Shown here piece by piece: positions 52,717-61,304 of a stretch of DNA of 64,000 bases. Origin of the DNA: Caenimonas aquaedulcis. Its GTDB lineage: Bacteria > Pseudomonadota > Gammaproteobacteria > Burkholderiales > Burkholderiaceae_C. The stretch is taken from NCBI RefSeq assembly GCF_015831345.1, contig NZ_JADWYS010000001.1, forward strand, positions 124,001 to 188,000. The letters are read 5' to 3'. The notes under the pieces were generated by a model that made no database searches, was not told the DNA's origin, and saw only the letters and a program-made list of their open reading frames with translations. Numbering within the stretch: the stretch's first letter is position 1; each line of letters starts with the position of its first letter. Position numbers and translations under genes: made by a program.

Positions 52717-52833
52717 TTTTTGGACGCAGAATTCGCAGAAGTTACGCAGAATGAAGACAAGAAAAAGACCAAAGAAATCTTGAATTTTTCTGGGCTTCTT
52801 CTGCGTAACTTCTGCGAATTCTGCGTCCAAAAA
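52717..52833. repeat. Perfect 35-bp inverted repeat between dnaE and cydB
   Basis: The arms at 52717-52751 and 52799-52833 are perfectly complementary over 35 bp, with a 47-bp AT-rich loop. Each arm contains three copies of GCAGAA (or TTCTGC) and ends in a run of five T (left, plus strand) or five A. It lies between the dnaE stop and the cydB stop (convergent genes), so it could fold as a very stable hairpin that ends transcription in both directions. The internal repeat units suggest a REP-like element. Confidence 0.85.
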
Positions 52834-52847
52834 GATCCCTCGAACGC

Positions 52848-53861
52848 CTATCCCCCCGGCCCATAAGTCAACGCACTCGCCCGCCCCCAGAACACCCGGT
52901 ACATGAAGACCGTGTAGACGATGATCGCCGGGAGCGTGATCGCCACGCCCACGAAGATGAAGATCAGCGACTTCGTCGCGCTCGCGGCCTGCCACACCGT
53001 CAGGCGGTCGATCACGATATAGGGATAGAGGCTGTACGCGAGGCCGATGAAGGCGAGCACGAAGATCAGCACCGTGCTGGCGAAGACGATCCATCCATAC
53101 CCCGCCGCCACGATCTTCGGCTTGGTGATCACCTGGAAGGCCGCGAAGAAGGCCACGGCGCAGGCCACCGGGATCGGCAGCAGGCCCAGGAACTGCGGCA
53201 TCGCGAACCAGCGCTCGAATACCGTGTGGCTCACGAGCGGCGTCGCGAGCGAGATGCCCACCAGCGTGATGCCCATCGGCCACAGCACGCGCCGCGCCCA
53301 ATGCACGGCCTTCAGCTGCAGCGTGTCGCCCGTCTTCATGATCAGCCAGCCCGCGCCGAGCATGGCGTAGGCGGTGGGCAGCGTCAGCGCGATGCCGGCG
53401 CTGAAGGCCAGCGAGATCGCATCGAAGCCGAAACCCGTCAGGTAGCTCCCAAGCATCCAGCCCTGCGCCATGGCGGTGACGACCGAGCCGAGCGAGAACA
53501 GGCGGTTCCACATGTCCTTGCGCGCGGCGCGCGCCTTCACGCGGAAGTCGAAGGACACGCCGCGCAGCGTCAGGCCGAGCAGCATGATCGCGACGGGCAG
53601 GTAGAGCGCCGAGAGCACGATGCCGTGCGCCAATGGGAAGGCGATGAGCAGCACGCCGATGCCCAGCACGAGCCAGGTTTCGTTGGCGTCCCAGAACGGG
53701 CCGATGCTCGACACCATCACGTCTTTTTCCTCGTCGCTCGCGAAGGGCAGCAGGATGCCGACCCCGAGGTCGTAGCCGTCGAGCACGACATAGGCGAGCA
53801 GCGCGAGGCCCATCACCGCCATGAAGAAGAGCGGCAGGGTGTTGTCCCAAGTGAGGTTCAT
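52848..53861 (-). CDS. cydB: Cytochrome bd-type (CIO) quinol oxidase subunit II
   Basis: This 337-residue integral membrane protein is the second subunit of the bd-type quinol oxidase. It has about eight hydrophobic helices, and the conserved GYDLGVGILLPF (about residues 29-40) and DANETWLVL (about 58-66) segments. It partners the upstream cydA across a 17-bp gap. The length and sequence fit the cyanide-insensitive oxidase (CioB) branch, in which the bd enzyme supports respiration at low oxygen or under stress. Confidence 0.95.
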   Translation of the reverse strand: MNLTWDNTLPLFFMAVMGLALLAYVVLDGYDLGVGILLPFASDEEKDVMVSSIGPFWDANETWLVLGIGVLLIAFPLAHGIVLSALYLPVAIMLLGLTLRGVSFDFRVKARAARKDMWNRLFSLGSVVTAMAQGWMLGSYLTGFGFDAISLAFSAGIALTLPTAYAMLGAGWLIMKTGDTLQLKAVHWARRVLWPMGITLVGISLATPLVSHTVFERWFAMPQFLGLLPIPVACAVAFFAAFQVITKPKIVAAGYGWIVFASTVLIFVLAFIGLAYSLYPYIVIDRLTVWQAASATKSLIFIFVGVAITLPAIIVYTVFMYRVFWGRASALTYGPGG

Positions 53862-53878
53862 GCTGTGCTCCTTCCGGT

Positions 53879-55252
53879 TCAGGCCGGGCCGCGAACGGGC
53901 GTGGCGGCCTTGGGGCTTTGCGGCGTCTGGGCCGTGGGTTGCGCGGGATGGCCCGTCATGTACATCAGCACCAGGATGTAGGAGACGAGCAGGAAGACAT
54001 AGGTCGCGAGGTAGGCGATGAGCGTGGACAGCACCATGCCGCTGGGATGGTCCGCGACCAGGTCGGAGGTGCGCAGCATGCCGTAGACGAGGAAGGGCTG
54101 GCGGCCGATCTCCGTCACGTACCAGCCGGCGAGCGTGGAAACCCAGCCCGAGAACGTCATCGCGGTCAACACGTGCAACACGCGGCGCGGCACTTCACCC
54201 GACGCGCGCGATTTGCGCAGCTGCCACGCGGACCACCACGAGACAAGCAGCATCAGGACGCCCACGCCGACCATGACGCGGAAGGCCCAGAACACCGGCG
54301 CGACCGGTGGGTGCGCATTCGGGAACTGGTCCAGGCCTTTCAGTTCGGCGTCGATGTCGTGCGCGAGGATCAGGCTCGCGAGCTTGGGCACCTGGATCGC
54401 GTAGTCGGTACGGCCTTCCTTCTCGTTCGGCCAGCCGAACAGGGTGAGCGGGGCGCTCTTCTCGGTGTGCCAGATGCCCTCGATCGCGGCGATCTTTGCC
54501 GGCTGGTGTTGCAGGGTGTTGAGCCCGTGCATGTCCCCCGCGACGATCTGCAGCGGGATCGCGATGGCCGCGGCGATCACCGCGGCTCGCAGCGCGCGCG
54601 GGGTGCCGCCGTTCGCGGCGCCGCGAAGGATCTGCCAGGCCGACAGCCCAGCGATCAGGAACGAGGCCGTGAGCGTGGAGGCGAGCAGCTTGTGCGCGAG
54701 GCGATAGGGAAAGGACGGGTTGAAGATCACTTCGAGCCAGCTCGTCGCGTGGAACTTGCCGTCGATGATCTCGAAGCCCTGCGGCGTCTGCATCCACGAG
54801 TTGAGGCTCAGGATCCAGAACGCCGAGAGCGTCGTGCCCGCGGCGACCATGAGCGTGGCCACCATGTGCACGCGGTCCGACACGCGGCCCCGGCCGAAGA
54901 GCATCACGCCCAGGAAGGTCGCCTCCAGGAAGAAGGCCGTGAGTACCTCGTAGCCGAGCAGGGGCCCCGCGATATTGCCGGCCTTTTCCATGTAGCCCGG
55001 CCAGTTGGTGCCGAACTGGAAGCTCATGGTGATGCCCGACACCACGCCGAGCGCGAAGGTGAGGGCGAATATCTTCGTCCAGAGGTAGTACGCCTCCTCC
55101 CAGTCCTGCGCGGCGGCCTTGTCCTTCGCGGCGCCGCGCCGCAGGCGGAAGTACACGAGGAACCAGCACAGCGCGATGTTGATCGTGGGAAACAGGATGT
55201 GGAAGCTGATGTTCGCCGCGAACTGGATGCGCGAGAGAAGGAGGGTGTCCAT
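53879..55252 (-). CDS. cydA: Cytochrome bd-type (CIO) quinol oxidase subunit I
   Basis: The protein has 457 residues from the ATG at 55252; the longer reading frame upstream is inside the regulator gene in another frame. The first heme ligand is His18 (ANISFHILFPT). The usual GYEVLTAFFLEATFLGVMLFG block (about residues 98-118) follows. The Q-loop is short, as in CIO-type oxidases. It transfers electrons from quinol to oxygen without pumping protons. It begins 2 bp after the stop of the GbsR/MarR regulator gene, so the three genes form one operon. Confidence 0.96.
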   Translation of the reverse strand: MDTLLLSRIQFAANISFHILFPTINIALCWFLVYFRLRRGAAKDKAAAQDWEEAYYLWTKIFALTFALGVVSGITMSFQFGTNWPGYMEKAGNIAGPLLGYEVLTAFFLEATFLGVMLFGRGRVSDRVHMVATLMVAAGTTLSAFWILSLNSWMQTPQGFEIIDGKFHATSWLEVIFNPSFPYRLAHKLLASTLTASFLIAGLSAWQILRGAANGGTPRALRAAVIAAAIAIPLQIVAGDMHGLNTLQHQPAKIAAIEGIWHTEKSAPLTLFGWPNEKEGRTDYAIQVPKLASLILAHDIDAELKGLDQFPNAHPPVAPVFWAFRVMVGVGVLMLLVSWWSAWQLRKSRASGEVPRRVLHVLTAMTFSGWVSTLAGWYVTEIGRQPFLVYGMLRTSDLVADHPSGMVLSTLIAYLATYVFLLVSYILVLMYMTGHPAQPTAQTPQSPKAATPVRGPA

Positions 55253-55254
55253 GG

Positions 55255-55830
55255 TCAGTTCTTCCTGTTGGCGGGCGCCTTGCCCGTCATGCGGTCCTTG
55301 AGCTCGAGCACGCGCGTGACGGTCGCGCCCATGCCCATGAGTTGCATCGCGGTTTCCGGCGCGAGCTTCTGCACGTCGTCGAACCAGGTCATCAGGCGGT
55401 CGATGAGCTCGTGCATCTCGCGCATGCGCTCCTGCGCGTGGCGGTCGGCATCGTTCGTCGGTTCCTCGAGCAGGGCCATGCGCAGCATCGACTGCGTGGG
55501 CTCCACCTCGCGGCGGCGGCGCTCCTCGGCGAGCACGCGGAAGATCTCCCACACGTCGGACGGCGCCTCGAAGTACTCGCGCCGGTCGCCGGGCTGGTGC
55601 CGCAGCCGCACGAGCCGCCACGATTGCAGTTCCTTCAGGCCCATGCTCACGTTGGAGCGGGAGAACTCGAGTGCTTCGGCGATCTCGTCCGCGTTGAGCG
55701 GGCGGGCGGAGATGAAGATCAGCGCGTAGATCTGGCCGACGGTGCGGTTGATGCCCCAGCGGCTGCCCATCTCGCCGAAGTGAGACACGAACTGGCGCGA
55801 GAGCGGCGGCAGGTGGTCTTGCAGGGACAT
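55255..55830 (-). CDS. GbsR/MarR-type transcriptional regulator of the cyd operon
   Basis: A 191-residue winged helix-turn-helix protein of the GbsR/MarR kind: a DNA-binding part (about residues 25-90; INRTVGQIYALIFISARPL, then EIAEALEFSRSNVSMGLKEL) and a helical C-terminal part (about 95-185) for dimerisation. It is the first gene of the operon with cydA and cydB, and an overlapping pair of palindromes lies 21-52 bp upstream of its start, so it probably represses its own operon. Its signal is unknown and could be redox or oxygen linked. Confidence 0.85.
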   Translation of the reverse strand: MSLQDHLPPLSRQFVSHFGEMGSRWGINRTVGQIYALIFISARPLNADEIAEALEFSRSNVSMGLKELQSWRLVRLRHQPGDRREYFEAPSDVWEIFRVLAEERRRREVEPTQSMLRMALLEEPTNDADRHAQERMREMHELIDRLMTWFDDVQKLAPETAMQLMGMGATVTRVLELKDRMTGKAPANRKN

Positions 55831-55850
55831 GCGGGCATTGTGGCAGGAAT

Positions 55851-55882
55851 TTCCTGAGTTTTCAGGAATTACTGAAAACTCA
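55851..55882. promoter_or_regulatory. Overlapping palindromes upstream of the regulator-cydA-cydB operon
   Basis: TTCCTGA and TCAGGAA (55851-55868, 4-bp spacer) overlap with TGAGTTTTCAG and CTGAAAACTCA (55855-55882, 6-bp spacer). Both are perfect inverted repeats. They lie 21-52 bp upstream of the regulator gene start, in an AT-rich patch unlike the surrounding sequence. The likely role is operator for the GbsR/MarR protein. Confidence 0.7.
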
Positions 55883-55912
55883 ACAATGCGGCGGGGTCAT
55901 GGCTGCCCGGCT

Positions 55913-58768
55913 TCAGGCCGGGAGCGCCTGTGCCAGCGCGTCCGTGAGGGCGGTGAGCTGTCCCGCGAATTCCCGGTGCGGCGGCTCCAGCTCCGCGATG
56001 CCGCGCTGCTCCCGCAAGGCGGTCTCCAGCGCCTGGGCCGAGGCGGCCAGGCCGTCGGCGCCGATGTTCCCGGCCAGTCCCTTGGCGGTGTGGGCGATAC
56101 GCTCTGCCGTCTGCCAGTCGGCGCGTTCGATGGCGGACCACACCTGCATGGGGCAATCGCGCTGGCTTTGCATGTAGCGCCTGAGCATCGCCAGGTAGAG
56201 GGGCTTCTTGTTCATCATCCGGCCCAGGCCCAAGGCCACATTGAGCCCCGGGATGCGCGCGAGCGCGGCGCAGCCGGCGTCCGCGGTTGCCGGAGCGGGC
56301 AGCTCGGCCAGTGGCGCAGGCACCGTCGGCGCGGCCCGCGCGCGCTCCAGCCACCTCGTTACGACGGCGGCCAGCCCGACGGGGTCGATCGGCTTGGAGA
56401 CGAAGTCATTCATGCCGGCATCCAGGCAGCGCTGGCGGTCGCGGTCCATGGCATTGGCGGTCATCGCGATGATCGGCATCTCGGCGAACTGCGCGAGCTT
56501 GCGGATCTCGCGCGTGGCCGTGACGCCGTCCATCACCGGCATCTGCATGTCCATCAGCACGAGGGCGTAGGGGCGCTCCTGCACGCGTTCGAGCGCGACG
56601 GCGCCGTTGTCCGCGACTTCCACCACGAAACCGGCGTCGCGCAGGATCTCGCAGGCCACGTGCTGGTTGATGTCGTTGTCCTCCACGAGAAGGATGCGCG
56701 CGCCTTCGGGCGCCGTGGCCGCCGCGGCCTCCAGCGGCGCCGCCGGTCGCGCCGCGGCCCGCGCGTCGATGCCGACGCGAACCGTGAACCAGAACGTGCT
56801 GCCGTGCCCGAGCGCGCTGTGAACGCCGACCTCGCCGCCCATCAGCCGCGCGAGGTCCTTGGAGATGGCGAGGCCCAGCCCCGTGCCGCCGTACTTGCGC
56901 GTGGTGGAGCTGTCCGCCTGCTGGAAGCTCTGGAAGAGGCGGCCCTGCTGCTCGGGCGTGAGGCCGATGCCGGTGTCCTCGACCGCGAAGCGCAGCAGCA
57001 CGTCGCGGGCGCTGCGCTGCTGCACGCGCGCCGAGATCACCACCTGCCCCTTGTCGGTGTACTTGACGGCGTTGTTGACGTAGTTGATGAGGATCTGGCC
57101 GATGCGCAGCGAGTCGCCCACCAGGTGGCGCGGCACGTCGGCAGCCACGTCGAACACGAGCGCGAGGCCCTTGGCGCTGCTCTTGTGCCCGACGACGTTC
57201 GAGACGTTCTCGAGCAGCCCGTCGAGCCCGAACTGCGCCTGCTCGATCGTGAGCTTGCCGGCCTCGACCTTGGAGAAGTCGAGGATGTCGTTGATGATCC
57301 CCAGCAGGTGCTGGCCCGAGGCGTGCACCTTGCCGATGTAGTCGCGCTGGCGCGGGCTCAGGTCCGTCTTGAGCGCGAGGTGGGACATGCCGATGATCGC
57401 GTTCATCGGCGTGCGGATCTCGTGGCTCATGTTCGCGAGGAAGTCGCTCTTCATGCGCGTCGCGTCCTCGGCGAGCTCCTTCGCCCGGCGCACTTCCTCC
57501 TCGGCCTTCTTGCGGTCGGTGATGTCCCGGCTGATGGCGAGGATGCCCAGCAGCCTGCCGTCGATGTCGCGCAGCGGATTGCGCACCGTCTCGAAGACGG
57601 CCTCGTGCCCGCCGGGAAGTGCGATCGTCTCCTCCAGCGTCACCATGGAGAGGCTTCGCAGTGCCTCCTCGTCGCGCGCGCGCACGTCGCGGGCCATCGG
57701 CTCCTCGAAGAGTTCTTCGGAGGTGCGGCCGGCGACTTCTTCCATCGTCTTGCCGCGAATCGCCGAGAAGGCCAGGTTGCAGCCGAGGTAATGACCCTCC
57801 GGGTCGCGGTAGGAGATCGCGTCGGGGATCGAGTCGATCAGCGCGTGCAGCAGCGCCTGCTGGCGGCGCTTCTCGCGCGAGGCGAGCTTCTGCTCGGTGA
57901 TGTCCTTGAAGCTCAGGATGTAGATTTCGCGGTCCGACTGCTCGGCCAGCGAGATCGCGGCGTCGACATGGATCAGCCTGCCGTCCTTGCGGCGGTATTG
58001 CGTGCGGAACGCGACGGGCTTGCCGGTGCGGCGCAGTTCCGCGTCCAGCGGGATGAGCGCATGGTCGCCGTAGGCGGGATCGACATCGGATAGCGTCTCG
58101 CCCACGAGCTCGTCGACGGCGAGGCCCAGCATCTCGCACGCGGCGCGGTTCGCGTACGTCACGCGCCGCGTCTCGCGGTCCACCCAGGCCATGGGCCCGG
58201 AGGTTTCCACGACGATGTGGTTGAACATCATCTTCTGCTCGAAGTTCACGCGCTGCGTGACGTCGCGGTAGGCGACGACGCGGCCCACGCTCCTGCCCTG
58301 CAGCATCTGCGGACGGCCATGGCGCTCGAAGATGCGTCCGTCGTGCAGTTCCACCACGCTGAAGCTTTCCGCGTCGGCATCGAAGTGCGTGCTGTCCTCG
58401 GTGAGCTCGGCGGGGTACTTGACCTGCGCGCACTGCATGGCGAGCAGCTCCTGCGCGCTCAGGTCCGACAGCTTGTCCTCCGGCAGGCTCCACATCGTGA
58501 CGAAGGAGCGGTTGAAGATGAAGCGGCCTTCGCCGAACAGGTGGGCGCACACGCCGTCGTCCGTCGCATCGAGCGTCGCGAAGAGCAGGGACTGCGTGGC
58601 CTGCGCTTCGGCCAGTTTCTCCGTGAGGCGCTGCAGCTGCCGCCCCGCGATGCGCAGTTCCTCGCGCAGCGCCTCCGGCGCTCCCGGCGCGTTGTCGGCC
58701 ACGGGCGCCTCCTGCAACCCGGGCAGGACCGGCAGGTCCAGGTCGATGTCGACGTCCATGTCCAGCAT
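55913..58768 (-). CDS. Hybrid PAS histidine kinase with receiver and Hpt domains
   Basis: A 951-residue cytoplasmic sensor kinase; starts at 58768 or 58759 (both ATG). Three PAS-like domains lie at about 75-185, 195-305 and 310-425. The HisKA H-box is NMSHEIRTP (His449). The HATPase has the N-box [12 protein letters not shown] and G-boxes DTGIGL and GGTGLGLAI. The receiver (about 685-805) has [13 protein letters not shown] with Asp740. The Hpt domain has [10 protein letters not shown] (His893). No membrane helix is visible, so it senses a cytoplasmic signal. It overlaps the cyclase gene upstream by nothing but has a 3-bp gap, so the two are one operon. Confidence 0.93.
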   Translation of the reverse strand: MLDMDVDIDLDLPVLPGLQEAPVADNAPGAPEALREELRIAGRQLQRLTEKLAEAQATQSLLFATLDATDDGVCAHLFGEGRFIFNRSFVTMWSLPEDKLSDLSAQELLAMQCAQVKYPAELTEDSTHFDADAESFSVVELHDGRIFERHGRPQMLQGRSVGRVVAYRDVTQRVNFEQKMMFNHIVVETSGPMAWVDRETRRVTYANRAACEMLGLAVDELVGETLSDVDPAYGDHALIPLDAELRRTGKPVAFRTQYRRKDGRLIHVDAAISLAEQSDREIYILSFKDITEQKLASREKRRQQALLHALIDSIPDAISYRDPEGHYLGCNLAFSAIRGKTMEEVAGRTSEELFEEPMARDVRARDEEALRSLSMVTLEETIALPGGHEAVFETVRNPLRDIDGRLLGILAISRDITDRKKAEEEVRRAKELAEDATRMKSDFLANMSHEIRTPMNAIIGMSHLALKTDLSPRQRDYIGKVHASGQHLLGIINDILDFSKVEAGKLTIEQAQFGLDGLLENVSNVVGHKSSAKGLALVFDVAADVPRHLVGDSLRIGQILINYVNNAVKYTDKGQVVISARVQQRSARDVLLRFAVEDTGIGLTPEQQGRLFQSFQQADSSTTRKYGGTGLGLAISKDLARLMGGEVGVHSALGHGSTFWFTVRVGIDARAAARPAAPLEAAAATAPEGARILLVEDNDINQHVACEILRDAGFVVEVADNGAVALERVQERPYALVLMDMQMPVMDGVTATREIRKLAQFAEMPIIAMTANAMDRDRQRCLDAGMNDFVSKPIDPVGLAAVVTRWLERARAAPTVPAPLAELPAPATADAGCAALARIPGLNVALGLGRMMNKKPLYLAMLRRYMQSQRDCPMQVWSAIERADWQTAERIAHTAKGLAGNIGADGLAASAQALETALREQRGIAELEPPHREFAGQLTALTDALAQALPA

Positions 58769-58770
58769 CC

Positions 58771-59979
58771 TCAATGCACCCGGTCGGCCATCCCGCGCAC
58801 TGGCGCCGTCGCGCCGGGGCGCTCGGCGGCCGGCAGCCTGTCGAGGTCCACCAGCACGCGCAGGCCCAGGCGCTCCCACTGGAAGACCTTGCGGCCCGCC
58901 GGATCGCCCACCGAGTCGTCGCGCACCGCGAAGGCTTCGACCGGCTGCGCGAAGCCCTTGACGCGGATCGGCACCAGCGCGTCGGCCGCGATCTCGCCCT
59001 TCACCTGGTTCCACGTCTCCTTCGAGATCAGGATGCCGCCGGCCGGGGCCGCTTGCTCCAGCCGCGCGGCGAGGTTCACCTCGGCGCCGATGATGGTGTA
59101 GTCCATGCGCAGGTCGCTGCCGAAGTTGCCCACGTCGCACAGGCCGGTATTGATGCCGATGCGCACCTGGAAGCTGTTTTCCGAACCCATTTCGCGCCAC
59201 ATCACCTCGAGCTCGGCCATGCGCCGCTGCATGGCGAGGGCCATCTTCACGCACTGGAGGGCGTCTTCCTTCACGCCGCGCGTGTCCGGGTCGCCGAAGA
59301 AGATCACCATCGCATCGCCGACGAACTTGTCGAGCGTGCCGCCGTATTCGTGCGCGATCCTGGACATCTCCGAGAAATAGCTGTTGAGCAGGTAGGTGAC
59401 GTCGTCCGGCTGCCAGGTGGCCGTGGCCGCGGTGAAGTCCTTGATGTCGGAGAAAAACACCGTGAGCTGCTTGCGCTGCGTGCGGATCTCCGCGTCGCGC
59501 GATCCGTCGAAAAGCGACTGGTAGACCTGCGGCGCGAGGTAGCGGCCCAGCTTCTCGGAGAGCAGTTGGAGGCGCTGCGAGCTCGCGCTGCGCTCCAGGT
59601 GCGACTGCACGCGGGCAAGCACGATGGGCGGGCTGACGGGCTTCGTGATGTAGTCGACCGCGCCCAGGTCGAGCCCGAACTGCTCCTCCTCGATGCTGGT
59701 GAGCGCGGTCAGGAAGATGACGGGGATGGAAGCCGTCGCCGCATCCTTGCGCAGGCGGCGCAGCACCTCGTAGCCGTCCATCTCCGGCATCATGATGTCC
59801 AGCAGGATGAGGGCGGGGGGCGCGTCGGAAAGCGCGATGGCCAGTGCTTCGGCGCCGCTCCCGGCGGTCTGGACTTCGTACCGGTCGTCCAGCAGCGCGC
59901 TCATCAGGAACAGGTTGTCGGGCGTGTCGTCCACCACCAGGATGCGGGCCTTCGGAGCCGGGGCTTTGCGGTTTGCCAT
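58771..59979 (-). CDS. Response regulator with class III adenylate/guanylate cyclase output
   Basis: The protein has 402 residues from the ATG at 59979 (AAAGG upstream). The receiver domain (about 12-130) has Asp17/Asp18 and the phosphoacceptor Asp61 ([13 protein letters not shown]), with Lys113 in YITKP. After a short linker (about 130-170), the class III nucleotide cyclase domain (about 172-345) has metal-binding Asp178 (FFSDIKDF) and Asp222 ([12 protein letters not shown]), and Lys218, typical of adenylate cyclases. The hybrid kinase gene follows after 2 bp, so the kinase and cyclase probably form a phosphorelay that makes cAMP. Use of GTP cannot be excluded. Confidence 0.92.
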   Translation of the reverse strand: MANRKAPAPKARILVVDDTPDNLFLMSALLDDRYEVQTAGSGAEALAIALSDAPPALILLDIMMPEMDGYEVLRRLRKDAATASIPVIFLTALTSIEEEQFGLDLGAVDYITKPVSPPIVLARVQSHLERSASSQRLQLLSEKLGRYLAPQVYQSLFDGSRDAEIRTQRKQLTVFFSDIKDFTAATATWQPDDVTYLLNSYFSEMSRIAHEYGGTLDKFVGDAMVIFFGDPDTRGVKEDALQCVKMALAMQRRMAELEVMWREMGSENSFQVRIGINTGLCDVGNFGSDLRMDYTIIGAEVNLAARLEQAAPAGGILISKETWNQVKGEIAADALVPIRVKGFAQPVEAFAVRDDSVGDPAGRKVFQWERLGLRVLVDLDRLPAAERPGATAPVRGMADRVH

Positions 59980-60081
59980 CTGCGTCTGCCTTTCAGGAGT
60001 CGCCGCCGGCATCGCGCCGCAGCCACCGGGCAATGAGACCATCCGCGCACCCGCGTTGGCTACGGAAAAGCCTCGGCAGGG

Positions 60082-60104
60082 TTAGGCAAAATGCCTGTGC
60101 CTAA
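60082..60104. promoter_or_regulatory. Dyad repeat upstream of the cyclase-kinase operon
   Basis: TTAGGC (60082-60087) and GCCTAA (60099-60104) are inverted with an 11-bp gap, and a nested AGGCA-AAA-TGCCT dyad lies inside (60084-60096). The element is about 100 bp upstream of the cyclase start in a gap with few other features. A regulator is not known. Confidence 0.4.
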
Positions 60105-60165
60105 AGTGTTAATGCGCCTGCGGTGATCGCGGGATGCCTTGCCGCGCCACGCCGGATCGGCGATA

Positions 60166-60181
60166 CTGTACGAATGAACAG
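60166..60181 (+). promoter_or_regulatory. LexA (SOS) box overlapping the start of the radical SAM gene
   Basis: CTGTACGAATGAACAG fits CTGT-N8-ACAG, and flanking TA on both sides (60164-60183) extends the match to TACTGT-N8-ACAGTA. The ATG at 60174 lies inside the box, and the next in-frame ATG at 60183 begins at its outer end. LexA bound here would block initiation of transcription or translation of this gene. Confidence 0.88.
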
Positions 60182-61289
60182 TATGACGGAGCGAAGGGCG
60201 CTGGGCGAGGTCCGCATTCCCGTGGAAGCGGTGAAGGGCCGCGGAGCGGCAAGCCGCATCGCACACCGTTTCGAGCGCGACGAGCGCGCCGCATTCGACG
60301 ACGGCTGGTCCACGCTGGACGACGGCCTCGCGGCCGACAGGGCGCCGGTACGCACCGAGGTGATCTGGGAAGAGGCGCGCAGCGTCATCAGCAGCAACGA
60401 ATCGCCGGACGTCTACTTCGAGCGGTCGATCAATCCCTACCGCGGATGCGAACACGGCTGCATCTATTGCTACGCGCGGCCGAACCATGCCTACGTGAAC
60501 CTGTCGCCGGGGCTCGACTTCGAAACCAAGATCATCGCCAAGCGCAACGTCGCGCAGGTGCTGCGGCATGAACTCGGCAAACGCCGTTACGAGCCGAAGC
60601 TCATCGCGATCGGCACCTCGACGGATTGCTACCAGCCGCTGGAGCGCGAACTGAAACTCACGCGGTCGGTGATCGAGTTGCTGCACGAAACGAACCACGC
60701 GTTTTCGCTGGTCACCAAGTCGAGCGGCGTGGAGCGCGACATCGACCTCATCGCGCCGATGGCCGCGAAGGGGCTCACGGCGATCAACGTGACGATCACC
60801 ACGCTGGATACGGACTTGATGCGCAAGCTGGAACCACGCGCCGCGGCGCCGCATCGGCGGCTGCGGACGCTGCGCACCCTCGCGGAGAACGGCATCCCGT
60901 GCGGCGTGAGCCTCGCGCCGCAGATTCCCTTCCTCACCGACGACATGGAGCAGGTGCTGGAGGCCGCCTGGGACGCCGGGGCGCGCAGCGCCTTCTACCA
61001 CGTGATTCGCCTGCCCTGGGAGGTGAGCCCGCTGTTTCGCGAATGGCTGCAGGCGCACTACCCGCAGCGGGCCGATCGCGTGATGGCGCGCATCGCGGAC
61101 ATGCGCGGCGGCAAGGACTACGACGCGGACTTCGCGACGCGCATGAAGGGTGTCGGGCCGTGGGCGCAGCTGATCGCGCAGCGCTTCCAGAAAGCCGCGA
61201 CGCGCATCGGCTTCAACCGCGAACGGGTGGTGCTGGATGAATCGCAATTCCGCCCGCCCGCGCAGGGCGGGCAGGGCGCTCTGTTCTGA
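60174..61289 (+). CDS. PA0069-family radical SAM protein (SplB-like)
   Basis: A 371-residue radical SAM enzyme; the start is ATG 60174, or 60183. The 4Fe-4S cluster motif CxxxCxxC is at Cys92, Cys96 and Cys99 (RGCEHGCIYCYARPNH). The SPASM-free core continues with IAIGTSTDCYQPLE and GVSLAPQIPFLTDD, typical of the PA0069 branch related to spore photoproduct lyase, which repairs a thymine dimer. The substrate of this branch is not established. The LexA box over its start links it to the DNA-damage response. It is divergent from the cyclase operon and converges on the TPR/barrel gene. Confidence 0.92.
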   Translation: MNSMTERRALGEVRIPVEAVKGRGAASRIAHRFERDERAAFDDGWSTLDDGLAADRAPVRTEVIWEEARSVISSNESPDVYFERSINPYRGCEHGCIYCYARPNHAYVNLSPGLDFETKIIAKRNVAQVLRHELGKRRYEPKLIAIGTSTDCYQPLERELKLTRSVIELLHETNHAFSLVTKSSGVERDIDLIAPMAAKGLTAINVTITTLDTDLMRKLEPRAAAPHRRLRTLRTLAENGIPCGVSLAPQIPFLTDDMEQVLEAAWDAGARSAFYHVIRLPWEVSPLFREWLQAHYPQRADRVMARIADMRGGKDYDADFATRMKGVGPWAQLIAQRFQKAATRIGFNRERVVLDESQFRPPAQGGQGALF

Positions 61290-61304
61290 CGCCTGTGGGA
61301 AGGG

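Noticed and set aside
52717..52833. Insertion sequence ends
   Set aside because: The space between the arms is 47 bp and holds no transposase; there is no flanking target duplication that I can see.
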